A stretch of 64,000 nt of DNA from Diphasiastrum complanatum (Eukaryota > Streptophyta > Lycopodiopsida > Lycopodiales > Lycopodiaceae), in NCBI GenBank assembly GCA_029204225.1, contig CM055098.1, forward strand, positions 20,503,746-20,567,745, in the 5' to 3' direction. Under the pieces are notes generated by a model. That model made no database searches. It had not been told where the DNA came from and was given only the letters and a program-made list of their open reading frames with translations. A program made the position numbers and the translations under genes. This document shows, piece by piece, positions 51,680-63,870 of this stretch (position 1 is the first letter of the stretch; each line of letters starts with the position of its first letter).

Positions 51680-54600
51680 TGGCTTCCAACATTTCACAAA
51701 AAATCACTATGATGCTTGATGGATCAAATTATGGCCACTGAAAAAGAAGAACCATGATTCTCCTAAAGGGAGAACGTTTATGGGGCATCGTGGATGGCAT
51801 TGAAGCAATGCCAGAAGAGAATGAAGTTAGAATCAACGAATGGAGAAGAAAGTATGATAAGGCAGTTGCTCTTATCACTCCGTCATTGACAGAAGAAATC
51901 CTGATGAATGATCACAGTCAACAGATCTGACAAATCCTGTAGGAAAAGTATGAAACAAAGACCAAGACAAAGGTCTTGCATTTGACAAATCAACTGTTCA
52001 GCTTAAACTAGGATGGTGCTGATCTTGATTCACATGTGAACAAGATGAAAGCCATTTTTGCACAGCTAGCGACAGTAGGAGTGGAGCACAGAATACCACC
52101 TGCACAACAGTTTATGTTTTTTATTAGATCACTTCCACAGGCCTACCAATCATTAAGAACAATCTTAATGCAATCTCCTGATACTACCTTTGACAATGTA
52201 ACAAAGGCTGTTGTAGAGGAAAAGCTGATACGACAACAGACTGAGCAGAAGGAAGACGATGAGAAGGCCCTATTTGTCAAAACAAAAGGGAAGAACGCTC
52301 AGCGAGGAGACTTCTCCAGAAGCGAAAACCAGCCAAAAGCAAAGGATGTAGGCGGTTATAAGAAGCAGGACAAGAAGAATATTAGTTGCTTTCATTGTTA
52401 GAGGACAAGACATTGTGCAAGTGAGTGTTGGTACAATCCTAAGTCAAAGGCTTTCAAAGGAAAGAATCTTAGAAAGGACAGTGTGCATGCAACAGAATCG
52501 TCCCCACAACAAGAGGAAGATGACAACACATTTGTGTTGACAGAGGGAGAAGGCGCCACTACACATCTGACACAAGAAAATTGTTCCAGGATAATAATAG
52601 ATTCTTGAGCTACTGTCTATGTTACATGTAGGAAAGAACTCCTGTAGAAGTTTCAACCAAGCTACACATCTAGATCAGTCAAGCTTGGTGATGATAACCA
52701 ACATAGAGTGGAAGGAACTGGAATAATCTAGATGATGACGTCTAATGGACGTAGAGATCTAGAAGGGGCACTATATGTGCTATCATTGAAGAAGGACCTA
52801 TTATCTGTCGCAAAAATGACAGATCTAGACATGAAGATCTATTTTGATCAAAACGATGACGGATGTTCTAACAAGGTCATTGTAACTGCATCCAGAAGGG
52901 GCGATTTGTACCAGGTCACAATTTCAGAGGGAGTGGAAAATGCATTGGCTACCACCTCTCATGACAGCGAATCAGAACTGTGGCATAAAAAAGTAGGGCA
53001 TATCAACATGAAAATGCTCTATCGGATGACAAACAAAGGTCTGGCGATGCGGATGAATGTTACCCAACCACAACCTGATTTCTATCATATTTGTGCTATA
53101 GGAAAATAGACTCCGAGGAACTTTCTTAGGGCAGGCGGCCAGAGTGAAAGCGCCACTTGAGCTGGTACACTCAGATCTGTGTGGACCAATGGCAGTTGAC
53201 TCAATATCAATATGATCAAGATATTTTGTCACGTATATTGATGATTACAATCATATGACTATGATTTATTTTCTGAAATTAAAATCAGAAGTCTTTGCAA
53301 AGTTCAAGTATTTTCAAGCCTATGCAGAAAGACAGCTACAAAGCAAATTGAAAGCACTATGATCTGACAATGGAGGGAAATATACTAGCAACGAGTTCAA
53401 ATAGCACAACAGAAAGGAAGGCATTTCCAGGCAGTACACCATTCCTTATACCCCACAACATAACGGTGTGACAGAAAGGAAGAACAGGACGCTAATGGAT
53501 GCAGTCCGATGCATGTTGATTCAGTCAGGATTACCTAAGGAATTCTAGGAAGCCGCAGTAGCAGCTTCAACTTATTTGTAGAATTGAACATTGACAACAG
53601 TTGTTAAGGGCAAGACCCCATATGAAATATGGTTCGGCAAAAGGCCAGACCTCTCACATGTCAGGATTTTTGGATGTGATGCCTATATGCACACACCAGA
53701 TCAAAAGAGAAAGAAATTGAATGAAAAGTCTTCCAAAGTCATCTTTATTGGCTACCCGTCTGAGGAAGCTAGATACAAGCTGTACGATCCACTGACCAAG
53801 AAAATTCTTGTCAATAGAGATGTCAAATTTGACGAAGGACAGTTCTCGGGATCTGATCAAGAATCTGGTGCTGATTTCCATCAGTACCCATATTTTGCCA
53901 GAACAGACACAAGTAAAGCTGAGGAGGCATTCGCAAATCTCTCAGCTCAACTAGTACTGCCACTAGATGAGAGGCAGAGATAGAACGTAAAGTTCAAGTA
54001 CAAGCAAGACAATCTGGAATTGTAGAAGCAAGACCAGTGGAAGGGCATCAGATGGAAGGGCATCAGATGACAACGACCCGACCAGTGAGGTCACGAACAC
54101 CTTCACTGAAGGTGATTGAGAATGCTGAGGTGAGTCATGTATATACAGACTTTTGTGAAATCACAGAAGCCAGAAACTTTTCAAGAAGCAGAGCAGAGCA
54201 GTGAAAGTAAGCAATGGCATCAAGCCATGCAGGAAGAACTGCAATCCATTGAAAGGAACAAAGCATGGGAATTGACAACGTTACCTGTTGGAAGAAAAGC
54301 TATAAGCAACAAATGGGTTTTCAAAAAGAAAACAAATGCAATAGGTGTAGTGGTCCGTTACAAAGCCAGATTAGTGGCAAGAGATTTTTCACAAAAGGAA
54401 AAAATCGATTATTTCGAAACCTTCTCTCCAATAGTGAAAATGGCCAGCATAAGAACACTCTTAGCATATGCTATGAGATACAATCTAGAAATTCATCAAA
54501 TTGATGTGAAAGCAGTGTTCCTATATGGGAACATTGATGAAGAAATATATATGACACAATCAGAAGGTTTTGTGGATGAGGATCATACAGAATTTGTATG

Positions 54601-55735
54601 CAGATTGACAAAATACATTTATGGATTGAAACAAGCTGCAAGAGCATGGCATAGTAGAATTGATCTTTATCTTAAGTCAATCAGAATGCATGCCTTGTTA
54701 TCTGACTGTAATATATATACAATTAGAGATGGTGACAGTTTTGTATTCATGACACTATTTTTTGATGATTTTCTAATAATAGAGAATTGCCTAAAGTTAA
54801 TCCAAAAATTAAAAACTCAGATATCTGATGAGTTTGACATTTCAGATCTTGGAGAAGCACAGATATATGTGGGGCTGCAGATAGACAGGGACAGGTGCAG
54901 AGGAATTTTTCACCTAACACAAGAAAAATATGCGCTGAAGATTCTAAAAGATTACAAGATGACAGATTGCAAAGAAAAATGCACTCCTATGGAAGCATGA
55001 GCAAGATAAGGATGACTGCCCAAAGGTGATGCAGAAAAGGAGAGAATGGCAACAGTACCGTACCGGAACCTTATTGGCAGCCTTATGTACCTGGCAGTTT
55101 GCACCAGACCTAACATCGCTGTGGCAGTATACTCACTTAGCCAAATCGCTAGTAATCTAGTCGAGAAGCATTGGAGAATGGCCAAGAGAGTCGTTCAGTA
55201 CATTAAAAGTACAACTAGGTATGGGATAACCTTCCATAGTGATTCTAATTTTGAACTGCTTGCATATAGTGATGGCACTTGGGCTAGCAGTAGAGATGAC
55301 AGTAAGTCTGTCTCTGGTGGATGTTTTGTGCTTTGGGATCAGTAGTAAACTGGGTATGCTGCAAGAAGCAGACCTTGGTTGCTCAGTCCTCGTGTGAAGC
55401 AGAATATGTTGTTGCATCTAAAAACACAAATGAGATAGTGTGGCTTTGAATGCTATTGAAGGAATTGAATGAACCACAGGTTCAGCCCACTATAATGTAT
55501 ATGGATAGCCAAAGTGCAATCCACCTCACCGAGGATCCTGTTTTTCACTCCAAAACCAAGCACATTCCACTGAAGTACCACCACATCAGAGATTTGATTC
55601 AGAAAAAGGAGTTGATAATTTTTATATGCTAAATCATCCGACATGATGACAGATGTACTCAAAAAGCCTCTGAACAAGATCCAGTTTGAAAAACAAAGAA
55701 TGTCAATGGGAATCAGATGAAGGTTTCCTCAGTTC
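51680..55735 (+). pseudogene. Copia gag-pol of element H, heavily mutated
   Basis: In order: gag from MASNISQKITMMLDGSNY (51680), a zinc knuckle broken by TAG (CFHC then RTRHCASEC, about 52390), protease IIDS-stop-AT (GGA to TGA), integrase WHKKVGHINM, TYIDDYNH, SDNGGKYTSNEF, NGVTERKNRT, reverse transcriptase (54137-55000) with FFDDF replacing YVDD and FLYGN for FLNG, connection (LIGSLMYLAVCTRPNIA) and RNase H (YSDGTWAS; MDSQSAIHL). At least fifteen in-frame stops. Many stand where Trp, Arg (CGA) or Gln is expected, the pattern left by methyl-C deamination. It is a separate copia subfamily from C and G. Confidence 0.93.
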
Positions 55736-55745
55736 AAGAGGGAGA
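55735..55745 (+). other. Polypurine tract of element H
   Basis: caagagggaga directly before the 3' LTR start TGTTGAAAATTTG. Confidence 0.75.
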
Positions 55746-56258
55746 TGTTGAAAATTTGTGAATTTCGGAAGCCTTCGGGATTTTTGCGAAGCCTTCAGAA
55801 CATTCTCTCTCTTCGGCATTCTCTCTCTTCGCTTTTTCCGCAAAGCCAATTTTGCATAATAGGCGTTTTTGGCATTGGTCGCACTTTTCACATATTTCAC
55901 ACTTTTGCGAAATCATAACCAGAGCGTGAATGTCTAACGAAATGCAGGAAAGCAAAAGTGGACAAGGACAACTAACTACAAGAAATCACAGTTAGGATGT
56001 TCTTTTAATTACTAGAGATTAGATCAGTTATCTCTCCATTTTCTATATATAGAATTAACGAGAGACAGACTGTAGTAGAAAATTTTAGTACATGATATTG
56101 TTCGTAAGAGAGAGCAGCTCTCTTGTGGTGACGCGATGTTTGAGATTCAAACAGTGCACAAGTTTTGTTGTAATATGTAATTCAGATGATATAAATGCAA
56201 GAGTGCATTAGACGCAATAATCTGCAATTGTTTTATGTCTAATTGATTCATTTGCTCT
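55746..56258 (+). repeat. 3' LTR of element H, left part
   Basis: Starts TGTTGAAAATTTGTG after the polypurine tract, has a TATA box at 56044-56051, and breaks off at tttgctct where a CACTA element is inserted. It resumes at 58559, giving an LTR of about 630 bp. Confidence 0.85.
56044..56051 (+). promoter_or_regulatory. TATA box of the H LTR
   Basis: tatatata within ttctatatatagaatt, about 300 bp after the LTR start. Confidence 0.6.
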
Positions 56259-56279
56259 CACAGCAACAGTATGCGCGAT

Positions 56280-56510
56280 TCATAATCCGTCGGAATCCGA
56301 CATAATAATACATCGGAATCCGACAAAAAAAAAAAAAAAAACAAACAAACAAACTGCTGGAAAAAAAAAAATTTGCCGGAATTTTTTTTTTTTTACAGAC
56401 GTCAGACTCCAACAACCAATAAAAATGTCGGAATTTGACGGATGATATAGATATCGGAAGCGGACGTCGGATTCCAACGGAATACAGATATCTGAATCCG
56501 ACGGCCGTGA
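56280..56510. repeat. Left subterminal repeats of the CACTA element
   Basis: Repeated GTCGGAATCCGAC and variants (near 56288, 56310, 56428, 56466, 56490) in both orientations, interspersed with A/T runs. Such subterminal repeats are transposase-binding sites in known CACTA elements (family knowledge). Confidence 0.7.
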
Positions 56511-56519
56511 TCGAATTCT

Positions 56520-58140
56520 CAAAGCCGTGTCATTTTTCTAGGGTTTTCTTATTTTTTTATTCTTGCAGGAGATTGTTGGAGATCGGCTTTTGGCGCTTCT
56601 TCTCAACTCTGTCAATTCCATTTGTCTCATTCCAAGTATGATTCTTTTGTTTTGTTATGTGCAACTAAGATTTCTTTCTTTGTAACTTTTTCTTGTACAT
56701 TATCTTCTTTGTATTGTATATTTTGTGTAGTTAAACACAAATATGTGTCTTAATGATTTATGATCATGAGCGAATGAGAGAGGAAGAGAAAGATGTGTGT
56801 GAGAGACATGAGAGAGAGCAAGAAAATATAGATAGAAGAGTTTGATTTAATATTATGATCTTTGTAAATTATTGGGTTTAGATTTAATGTTATGTTCTTT
56901 GTGAAATAGTGTGAGACTAAGAGCTCTTGAGGTTTGAATGAAGATCATAACCAGCTCCACCATCAAAGATGTAGAGCTACCACTTTTTCTCACTGATTGA
57001 TCCAGTATGGCTATCTTGTTGCTACTCCCTATCGAGCCATAAAGGGTAATCCATCGTTGTCTGATACATGTAAAATGAGATATCAGCTAGAGAAAGCTAG
57101 TGAAGCGTGCTTGGTATGATGGCATTTCTGTTGAAAATCAGAACTCAAAATGAACTTTGAAGAGTGCCATTGACTCACTAACTCCGTTGGAAGCTTGAGA
57201 TATCTTGGCTATGGGGTGCTTAATTATCTTTGCTCTGTGAGTTAGAACCCAGTTTTTCTTGCAAGATATTTGGAGAGCTGGCCTATTATTGTTGCTAGAT
57301 GAGTGAGTCATCTAACCATTCAATCACATTATAGTTGTTGAGAAATTGAACGTTGACTTCCAAAATACTGAAGGATTATTGATGATTTCCAAAAGAGAGT
57401 TGAGAGATGTGATTATTAACATCGCTATCTCTATAATACATCTGACCATCGCTGCTACTACTTTGCAAGCCTTCACTATGCCTATGAGTATTAGATATGA
57501 AGGAAAGCCATCACTAGGCTAGTTGTCAGATCAGAGACTCAGCTAACTGAGCCTTCACGACCATGAAAAGGGAGCTTGCAACTGTTGTCTAAAGCTGATC
57601 TATCAAGGACCATTGAGAACTCACTGATTTATTGTCAATGGGAGCCCTCGCTCATGGCTGTTCTAGTTGAGAGCAGTTATGTCCTAGCAAAGGATAGAAG
57701 CAAAGTGACAAACATAGTAGAATCAATTGAAGCATTCATGACTAGCACTTCTTCACTTTCCGGCTACCATTAGGGGAGTTTTGAGCTCCAAAAAGACCCT
57801 TTAAGAATTTGTGCAAGATGTCTTTTATACTGCTAAATTTGGACTTACCACTAAAAAGTTATGTAAGTTTTAGTTTGGAATCAAAATGTGGACTCAAAAA
57901 GTTACGTTAAGTAGATTTCAAATTTGAGTGTTTTGATTGGTCCATGTGTAAGAAAAAATTAAGAAAAAATATAAAAAAAATCTTTACAAAGGGTCTTTTT
58001 TGGATTGAGAACTCCTCTAATGATGCATATGCACTCAGAAATAGGTATGGCTTTATCTATTTTCAGTTCATTTCATCTATGTCATTTTTCGTAATCATTT
58101 ATTTTTTGTATGCACTTCGAATTCCTGTCGATTGGAGTAT
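56520..58140 (+). other. Interior of the CACTA element, no known gene
   Basis: Open frames at 56435-56641 and 57576-57773 (65 codons, starting MQLLSKADLSRTIENS) have no recognisable domain. A donor-like aagtatgat occurs near 56635. The interior may be captured sequence, but its origin is unknown. Confidence 0.4.
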
Positions 58141-58178
58141 CATTGGTTTTTGCCACGGTTTTCTTTTTGCCACGTCCG

Positions 58179-58360
58179 GCCACGTGGACGTCCACGTGGC
58201 AAAAAAAAAAGTGAAATTTTTTTTTCAAGTTTTTTTTTCCACGTGGACGTCGGATTACGACGGCCCCGCCACGTGGACGTCCACGTGTCAAGAAAAAAAA
58301 ACAAATTTTTTTTTTTCATTTTTTTTTCCACGTGGATGTCGGATTCCGACGTCCACGTGG
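58179..58360. repeat. Cluster of long palindromes, right subterminal CACTA region
   Basis: A perfect 22-bp palindrome built on CCACGTGGACGTCCACGTGG at 58179-58200, a near copy at 58269-58288 and a 33-bp near-perfect palindrome at 58328-58360 with GTCGGATTCCGAC in its centre. They are separated by A and T runs, so the whole cluster can fold back. Each CCACGTGG contains a G-box core CACGTG. Confidence 0.9.
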
Positions 58361-58536
58361 CATGCTCTCCGGTTCGTTTTTACCGGCCGGTTGCCGGTTT
58401 TGGGCTTGGCGTCAGGTTCCATCGGATTTTAAATGTGACGGATTCCGACGACCTTATAGCGACGCATTTTTCGACGCCCACGTCGATTCAAAAAAAAATT
58501 AAAACGCGATTTCACGTCAAAAATCCCGTCTGAAAT

Positions 58537-58555
58537 CGCGGCAATTCTTGTAGTG
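58537..58555 (-). repeat. Right terminal inverted repeat of the CACTA element
   Basis: Plus-strand gcggcaattcttgtagtg. The reverse complement begins CACTACAAGAA, diagnostic of plant CACTA elements. Confidence 0.9.
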
Positions 58556-58558
58556 TCT

Positions 58559-58675
58559 TCCGCCCATTATTCATGCAGTAAATCTGTAATTGTAGTCCGC
58601 TATATGCTGCAATAATAGAAATTAGATAATTCTTGTTTCTACATTTGAGCTTCGGAAATTTTTGTTTTTTTATCA
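58559..58675 (+). repeat. 3' LTR of element H, right part
   Basis: Matches 51516-51631 and ends TTTTTATCA. The flank beyond differs from the primer site at 51633, as expected for the outer end of the 3' LTR. Confidence 0.85.
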
Positions 58676-60600
58676 ATCAATAAGCTAATTCACAAGTGTC
58701 ACAGCTTCTTGTCTTATTCTTCTAAAAAATAACATAAGAAGGATTACTTTGTTAAGTCCATTATTCTTACGGATGACACTGTTCTGAATGGAGTGGTGTT
58801 CTTAGTTCCATCAAATAGAGTTTGTTAAGTACGACGAGCTTGACATTGTACGCCGGCCAGATTTCCAAGCCACCTTGAGTTTTAACCAACGTTTCACCAC
58901 ACACATGGATGATGGAACTGCAGCTACTGTTTTAAGAGATTTCCTAGTTACAACTCGTCGACTGTGTTGATGAGGTCATCTAGTACATGGCTGAAAGCTC
59001 GAATAAAAAGAGAGGTACCATTTTTACTTACAATTCTCAAATCAATTAAAAAGCTACTAAAGATTGGAATCAAATCAGAATTGTAGTCGTATCACTAACT
59101 TCCAAAATTCAGATAGATCATGCAGTTGTTCACAGCTGGGTGGACTTAGTAAGAAATTGGAATGCTTGCAGTGGGACCTTGGCTTTTTGTCATGGCGACA
59201 AATCTGTGTTCTGGGCCTACTCGATTGGATCCGTTTGTAGCTAAGATCAAAGTTATTTCATTTCATAATTCTCAAGAACTTATTGTAAATAGTGCTTTGT
59301 GTAAGCTGGCTGCTGCGGCCTCAGGCGCCTCATGTGTATATGACTACAAGTCCAAAGGTATCACTGGCATGGATTCAGAATACAGTACCATATATGACAT
59401 ATGTTGTTGTGAATTGATAAAGTGGAAGAATCGAAGCTGAAAAGATAGTGGCCAGCCACGGGCTGTAATTTTTTCACGCGGGTTTCTTGACCCCAGGCTG
59501 ATGTCTTGTCTTGACTCTTGTAGTTGAAAGGTTAAGGTTGTAATTGTACGAAGGTTTTGTGAGGAGTGCTGGCGTGACAGGATTCGACCATGCCTAGCGC
59601 GCAGCAATGCGCGCAGGTCACATCTGGAGTCCTCAGTCCTGACCTGGGCACTGCTCACAGCTCCATGGATTAGACAGACTGCAGGCTGAAGCGCAGGAAG
59701 CCCAGAAATGACATTCCATGCCTGTCATTGCCTGATTTGTAACTCACACATGAGAGTGCTTGCTTATGCGCGATGACCGACCGCGTCCACGACGTTTCGC
59801 TGGGCCTATGTGCAGCTGCGAGATTGTGAAGTCTTGGTCACGATTGTCGGCCAATTAGACGTGTCTAATCATACTAACTGGGTTGGGAGGGATTAGCTCC
59901 TACATGCCATGCCATTCCATGATGCCAGTGTCCAAACATTACATACCAATACGTCAGGACTCACTTGTCGCTACTGCGGTACTACTACTGCCCAGCACAG
60001 TAGTACAATCTAAGCTTTACATTGAAGATCGTGCTAACTAAAAATATCTGGTCACTCATAAAGTCTGCAGATTGTTATGTCATATCGTGGCATCTTTTCA
60101 TATCTTATTCTACAGACTCCAGAGTACAGACTACTACTGACCGACTTCTTATGTTTGTTTGTAATGTTTAGGAGTTTTACCCGGTTTTCAAGGTTCCATC
60201 AGTTTGCAAACAGACTTTGCAGCACGCCTTGACTGTACAGGCATCAAAGAGTAGTTTCAGCTCAAGTTCCAACATGTCCTGAATTATACTCCACAAAGCA
60301 CTATTTTCACCCAAGATCAAATAAATTCATTATTCAACCTTTTATTTTGCCACTTGTGGACAACGGAGAGTTGTGCATTATGCATGGAAACACTTGATTA
60401 CCAATTTTTTTTGGGAATTAAGTGAAGCTTTTGCGTGCACAATAATTCTCTTCAGTGCTCTAGAAAATTAGCATAATATCAGAACGGAACTGGCATATTT
60501 TTCACAAAACAATTTTCAAAGAAAATGAAAATAAAATTTCCAAAAAGCCAGCACTTGTTTAAACAACAAATAGATAGAGACTTTTATACCTCTAGAGGTT
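58676..60600. other. Anonymous sequence, no confident gene
   Basis: GC is higher than elsewhere around 59440-60000. A frame near 59120-59235 reads DHAVVHSWVDLVRNWNACSG and looks coding-like, and another open frame is at 59162-59440, but neither shows a known domain. No repeat termini were found. Confidence 0.45.
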
Positions 60601-60609
60601 AATCTATGG

Positions 60610-60905
60610 AAAAACGTGATATTAGAAACTTTTTAAAATTTGTAACATTATAAAACTACATTAAGATTTATAGCCAAAGTAATTTGATCTCATTTCTTAA
60701 TCTTTAGCAAAGTAAAAAGTTCTAATGCCCGTGAGGGCTCGCCCCTACACCGTAAATATTTAGGTTCGTAGGACGAGGCAAGATTTGAGGGAGCAAAAAT
60801 GATAATATGAACCTTTGAGAATATGGAATATTGTAAAGTGACTACATTAAGAGCTTATAGCCAAGGTCATTTGATCTCATCTTTAACTCTTTTGTATAGG
60901 GTAAA
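60610..60905. repeat. Imperfect direct repeat (about 190-bp spacing)
   Basis: The phrase series cattaaga-ttatagccaa-tttgatctcat occurs at about 60658-60700 and again at about 60845-60885, with many substitutions between copies. Confidence 0.7.
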
Positions 60906-61283
60906 GTCCCTAAGCCGAAGCTGTATGTCCTTAATGGCCCTTGCCCTTACTAGGGGCAAGCTAGAAACCTCTTGCCTAGGGGCTTTACGGGGACATAATT
61001 GTCTAATTTTTCTTATTCGAACTTTTATGGGCATTATGCCTTGAGCTTGCTCCTACAAAAGCTTAAGGTGTTCATAAATACAATGTTTAGTGGCAAACTT
61101 TGGTATTTGAAGGACTTTAGGCACCCAAAGTCTTGAGTTGTAGTTTTGAAGGCACTATTAATCATATACTAAGAATCTTAAAAAAATTGCAAGGTTTTAG
61201 CAATAATTCTCAATAACGTATATTGAGCATTGCTACATTAAATAACAATCTACGTAGTGAAAAAACCAACTCACCGTAACTGT

Positions 61284-62480
61284 TGTCAAAAATTGTCAAC
61301 TAGTTTAATTGTTCATTTGGCAATTTTGAGGCCGAGATGAAATCTCAACTTAGGGATAAATTCATATCTGTCAATAAAGGCCTAAATAGTGTTTGTACTA
61401 TTTTTGACAAGTAGATAAGTGGATGAGGTTGGATTTGGACCCATTTTAATTGGCTAAATTTGATACAATGCATCTATACTAGAATGTCTAGGTTATTTGT
61501 GTTGGCTGATTCTGATGACTCCCCCAAGATATGAGGCCAAAGCTATTCAAGAGCACCTCTCACCTTAGATCGAGGAGGTCTTTGAAGAAGAGATGGATGA
61601 AGAATGAAAGCCGAGAAATGCTAGCTAGAATGACAGTTAGAAATCATGTGAGCCTCATGGTGAATCCCAAGTGATGGAATGACCATGTATTTGTAGGCAT
61701 TTGAAATAAATGCAAGTAGACCCCTCCTAAATAAAGTAGAGTGAGCCACCTTTTGATGGTGACCTCTAGTGGAGAAGCTAATTCCACTTGTAATTTGTGA
61801 ATTGTGGAATTGCCACTTAGGCTCCACCTAGGCAACTCTCTTGCTTATTTAAGAGATCCCCTCTCTTGTGAGGGAGCTTTACATGTATTGTCTCTACTCT
61901 TGTTTATTGAATTGAAGATCCTCCACGAGTTTTAGCAATCCTTTGAGCTCCTTGATCATGATGGCTTTCTTGTGTGATGCTTTTATGATCATGCACTTCC
62001 ATTCTTGCATGTGTGGATGTGGATTTAGCTTAGTTTCTTGCTTTCTTTCCTTATGCATTGTGGATTAGTGTGGATTAAATTTCTTGTTTCTGGATTAGTG
62101 TAGAATCAAGCATTCAAGTAAACTAAATAAGCTGAAATTGTGGTTTAAATCTTGCAAATCCTCATACATTTCAGTTCTTGATGTTCTTGGGAAGTCCAAG
62201 AATCAAGAGATGAGTGTTTCTTGATCATTGCACTTGTAATGCTTGCTAGTTAGCTTCTTGTTCTTGTTTCTTGATTCCGTTTCGATGCATGTAAATTAGT
62301 TTTCAGCTTTCAAGAACATGTTCAACACATTTTGCAGCAAGTAGAAGTAGAAATGTGATAGGTATTCAACCAAGCAACATTTTGATCCATTGTTGAGCAT
62401 CATGACTTGTATTTTCATTTGATGTGAGTATCGTTCAAGAGTAAACGTTGCTCGTGTATTCTCTGACAGGAAGGATAAAA
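61284..62480 (+). mobile_element. LTR fragment, plus strand (family TGTSAAAAATTGTCAAC)
   Basis: Starts TGTCAAAAATTGTCAACTAG and continues tttggca, ttttgaggcc, caacttag and tactatttttg in the same order as the minus-strand LTR at 11870-12490. A TATA-like gcttatttaagag lies near 61845. The right end is uncertain: I found no CA end with primer site, so the assigned limit at 62480 is a guess. Possible solo or truncated LTR. Confidence 0.55.
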
Positions 62481-62899
62481 CTATATTACAACACCCAATC
62501 TTGATTCTTGGCTGAATGTTAAACCAAGACTATGATTGCCAAGAATGACTTGTAGACTCTGGCAGTAAGAAATTGAAACCCAAACAACCGTGCCAAACTA
62601 TAATGGATCTAAGCAGGAAATCAACATACTGATAGGGAATCAGTGAACATTGGGCACCATTGCAACTTGCACACATACACAAAACACTTGAAAATGCCTT
62701 CTTTGTATGCTACAATCAGGAACATTTAGATCCCTGCCTAAACTTTCCAAACCTGTCTACGGCTCTGAAGTGTTCCAGACATTTCTAATCTTGATCTACA
62801 CACCCGCCCCATCCATCCACGTCTCTCTACTCCTTTCCTTCCATCCCGCTCACACACTGCCATACCTTTCTATTCACACCCACACCCTTTCTTGAAATT
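62481..62899. other. No gene seen; pyrimidine-rich strand near the right end
   Basis: The stretch 62790-62890 is rich in C and T with ACAC phrases. An open frame at 62707-62895 arises from it and is not supported as a gene. Confidence 0.5.
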
Positions 62900-62904
62900 T
62901 CACA

Positions 62905-63640
62905 CTCTCAGTTTCGACCGAGTTTGTCACTTTGTCCTCGACCGAGTCCTTGACTTTGTCCTCGATCGACTCCCTGACTTCATCCTCAACCGAGTCCTTG
63001 CTTAGCATCTTGACCGACTCCTCACATCGCATCTCAACCAAGTCCTTGACTTGAATCTAGACCGTCCTTGCTTAGCATCTCGACTGACTCCTCGCATCGC
63101 ATCTCGACCAAGTCCTTGACTTGACTCTGGACCGAGTCCTTGCTTAGCATCTCGACCGACTCCTGAATCTCGACTGAGTCCTCGCATCACATTTCGACCG
63201 AGTCCTAGACTTGAATCTGGACCGAGTCCTTGCTTAGCATCTCGACTGACTCCTTGAACTACATCTCGACCGAGCTGAGTCCTGGCATTACATCTCGACT
63301 GACTCTTGAATCTCGATTGAGTCCTCGCATCATATCTCGATCGAGTCCTTGACTTGAATCTAGATCGAGTCCTTGCTTAGCATCTCGACTGACTCCTTGA
63401 ACTACTTCTCGACTGAGTTGTGAGTCCTAGCATTACATCTCGACTGACGAGCCGACTTCTGGCTACATCTCGATCGAGCCGACTCCTAGCTACATCTCGA
63501 ATGAATCCTAACTTTGCATCTTGACCAAATCCTTGAACTACATCATGATTCCTGGCATTACATCTCGACCGAGCGACTCCTGGCTACATCTCGACCGAGA
63601 CGACTCTTGGCTATATCTCGACCGAGCCGTGTGCTTGCTT
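62905..63640. repeat. Minisatellite built on CATCTCGACYGASTCCT
   Basis: A core of about 20 bp (catctcgaccgagtccttga) recurs some 30 times with substitutions. A higher-order phrase ccttgcttagcatct recurs at 62997, 63066, 63138, 63228 and 63371, so the super-unit length varies from 69 to 143 bp. The array is richer in CpG than its surroundings. The repeated minus-strand frame (SRDAKQG units) is a by-product. Confidence 0.9.
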
Positions 63641-63870
63641 TGAACATCACCTGAGTTCTTGACTGGACCCTTAGCCAAGCACTTTGACATAGATATGAGC
63701 CAAGCATTTGCAATACCCATCATCTAAATATTGTGACATTATGTTGCACAGCACGACACTCACAACTCTGAGAACTGTACCCTAAAAATCAACTCTTGAG
63801 TCTTTGCTTTCAAAAAAACAAACAAACAACACAACAAGCATAACCACAAAAACTAAACAGTCCTTACAAG

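Larger units (their letters stand above)
56259..58555. mobile_element. CACTA (En/Spm) element, 2.3 kb, non-autonomous
   Basis: The right end, read outward-in on the minus strand, is CACTACAAGAATTGCC, the standard CACTA terminus. The left end CACAGCAACAGTATGC is a degenerate version sharing a GCGATT-type core. A 3-bp duplication TCT flanks both (56256-56258, 58556-58558), as expected of CACTA elements. Both subterminal regions carry repeated GTCGGAATCCGAC-type palindromes; the right one also carries CCACGTGG palindromes. No transposase is recognisable, so it would depend on another element. It lies in the 3' LTR of element H. Confidence 0.82.

Noticed and set aside
55967-55985. CACTA-like actacaagaaatcacag as a left terminus
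   Set aside because: It lacks the initial CAC, has no matching TSD, and lies in the H LTR. The terminus at 56259 has the TCT duplication.
62905-63640. Could the repeated array be a CRISPR?
   Set aside because: Units are imperfect, there are no unique spacers of constant length, and the context is a plant nuclear genome.
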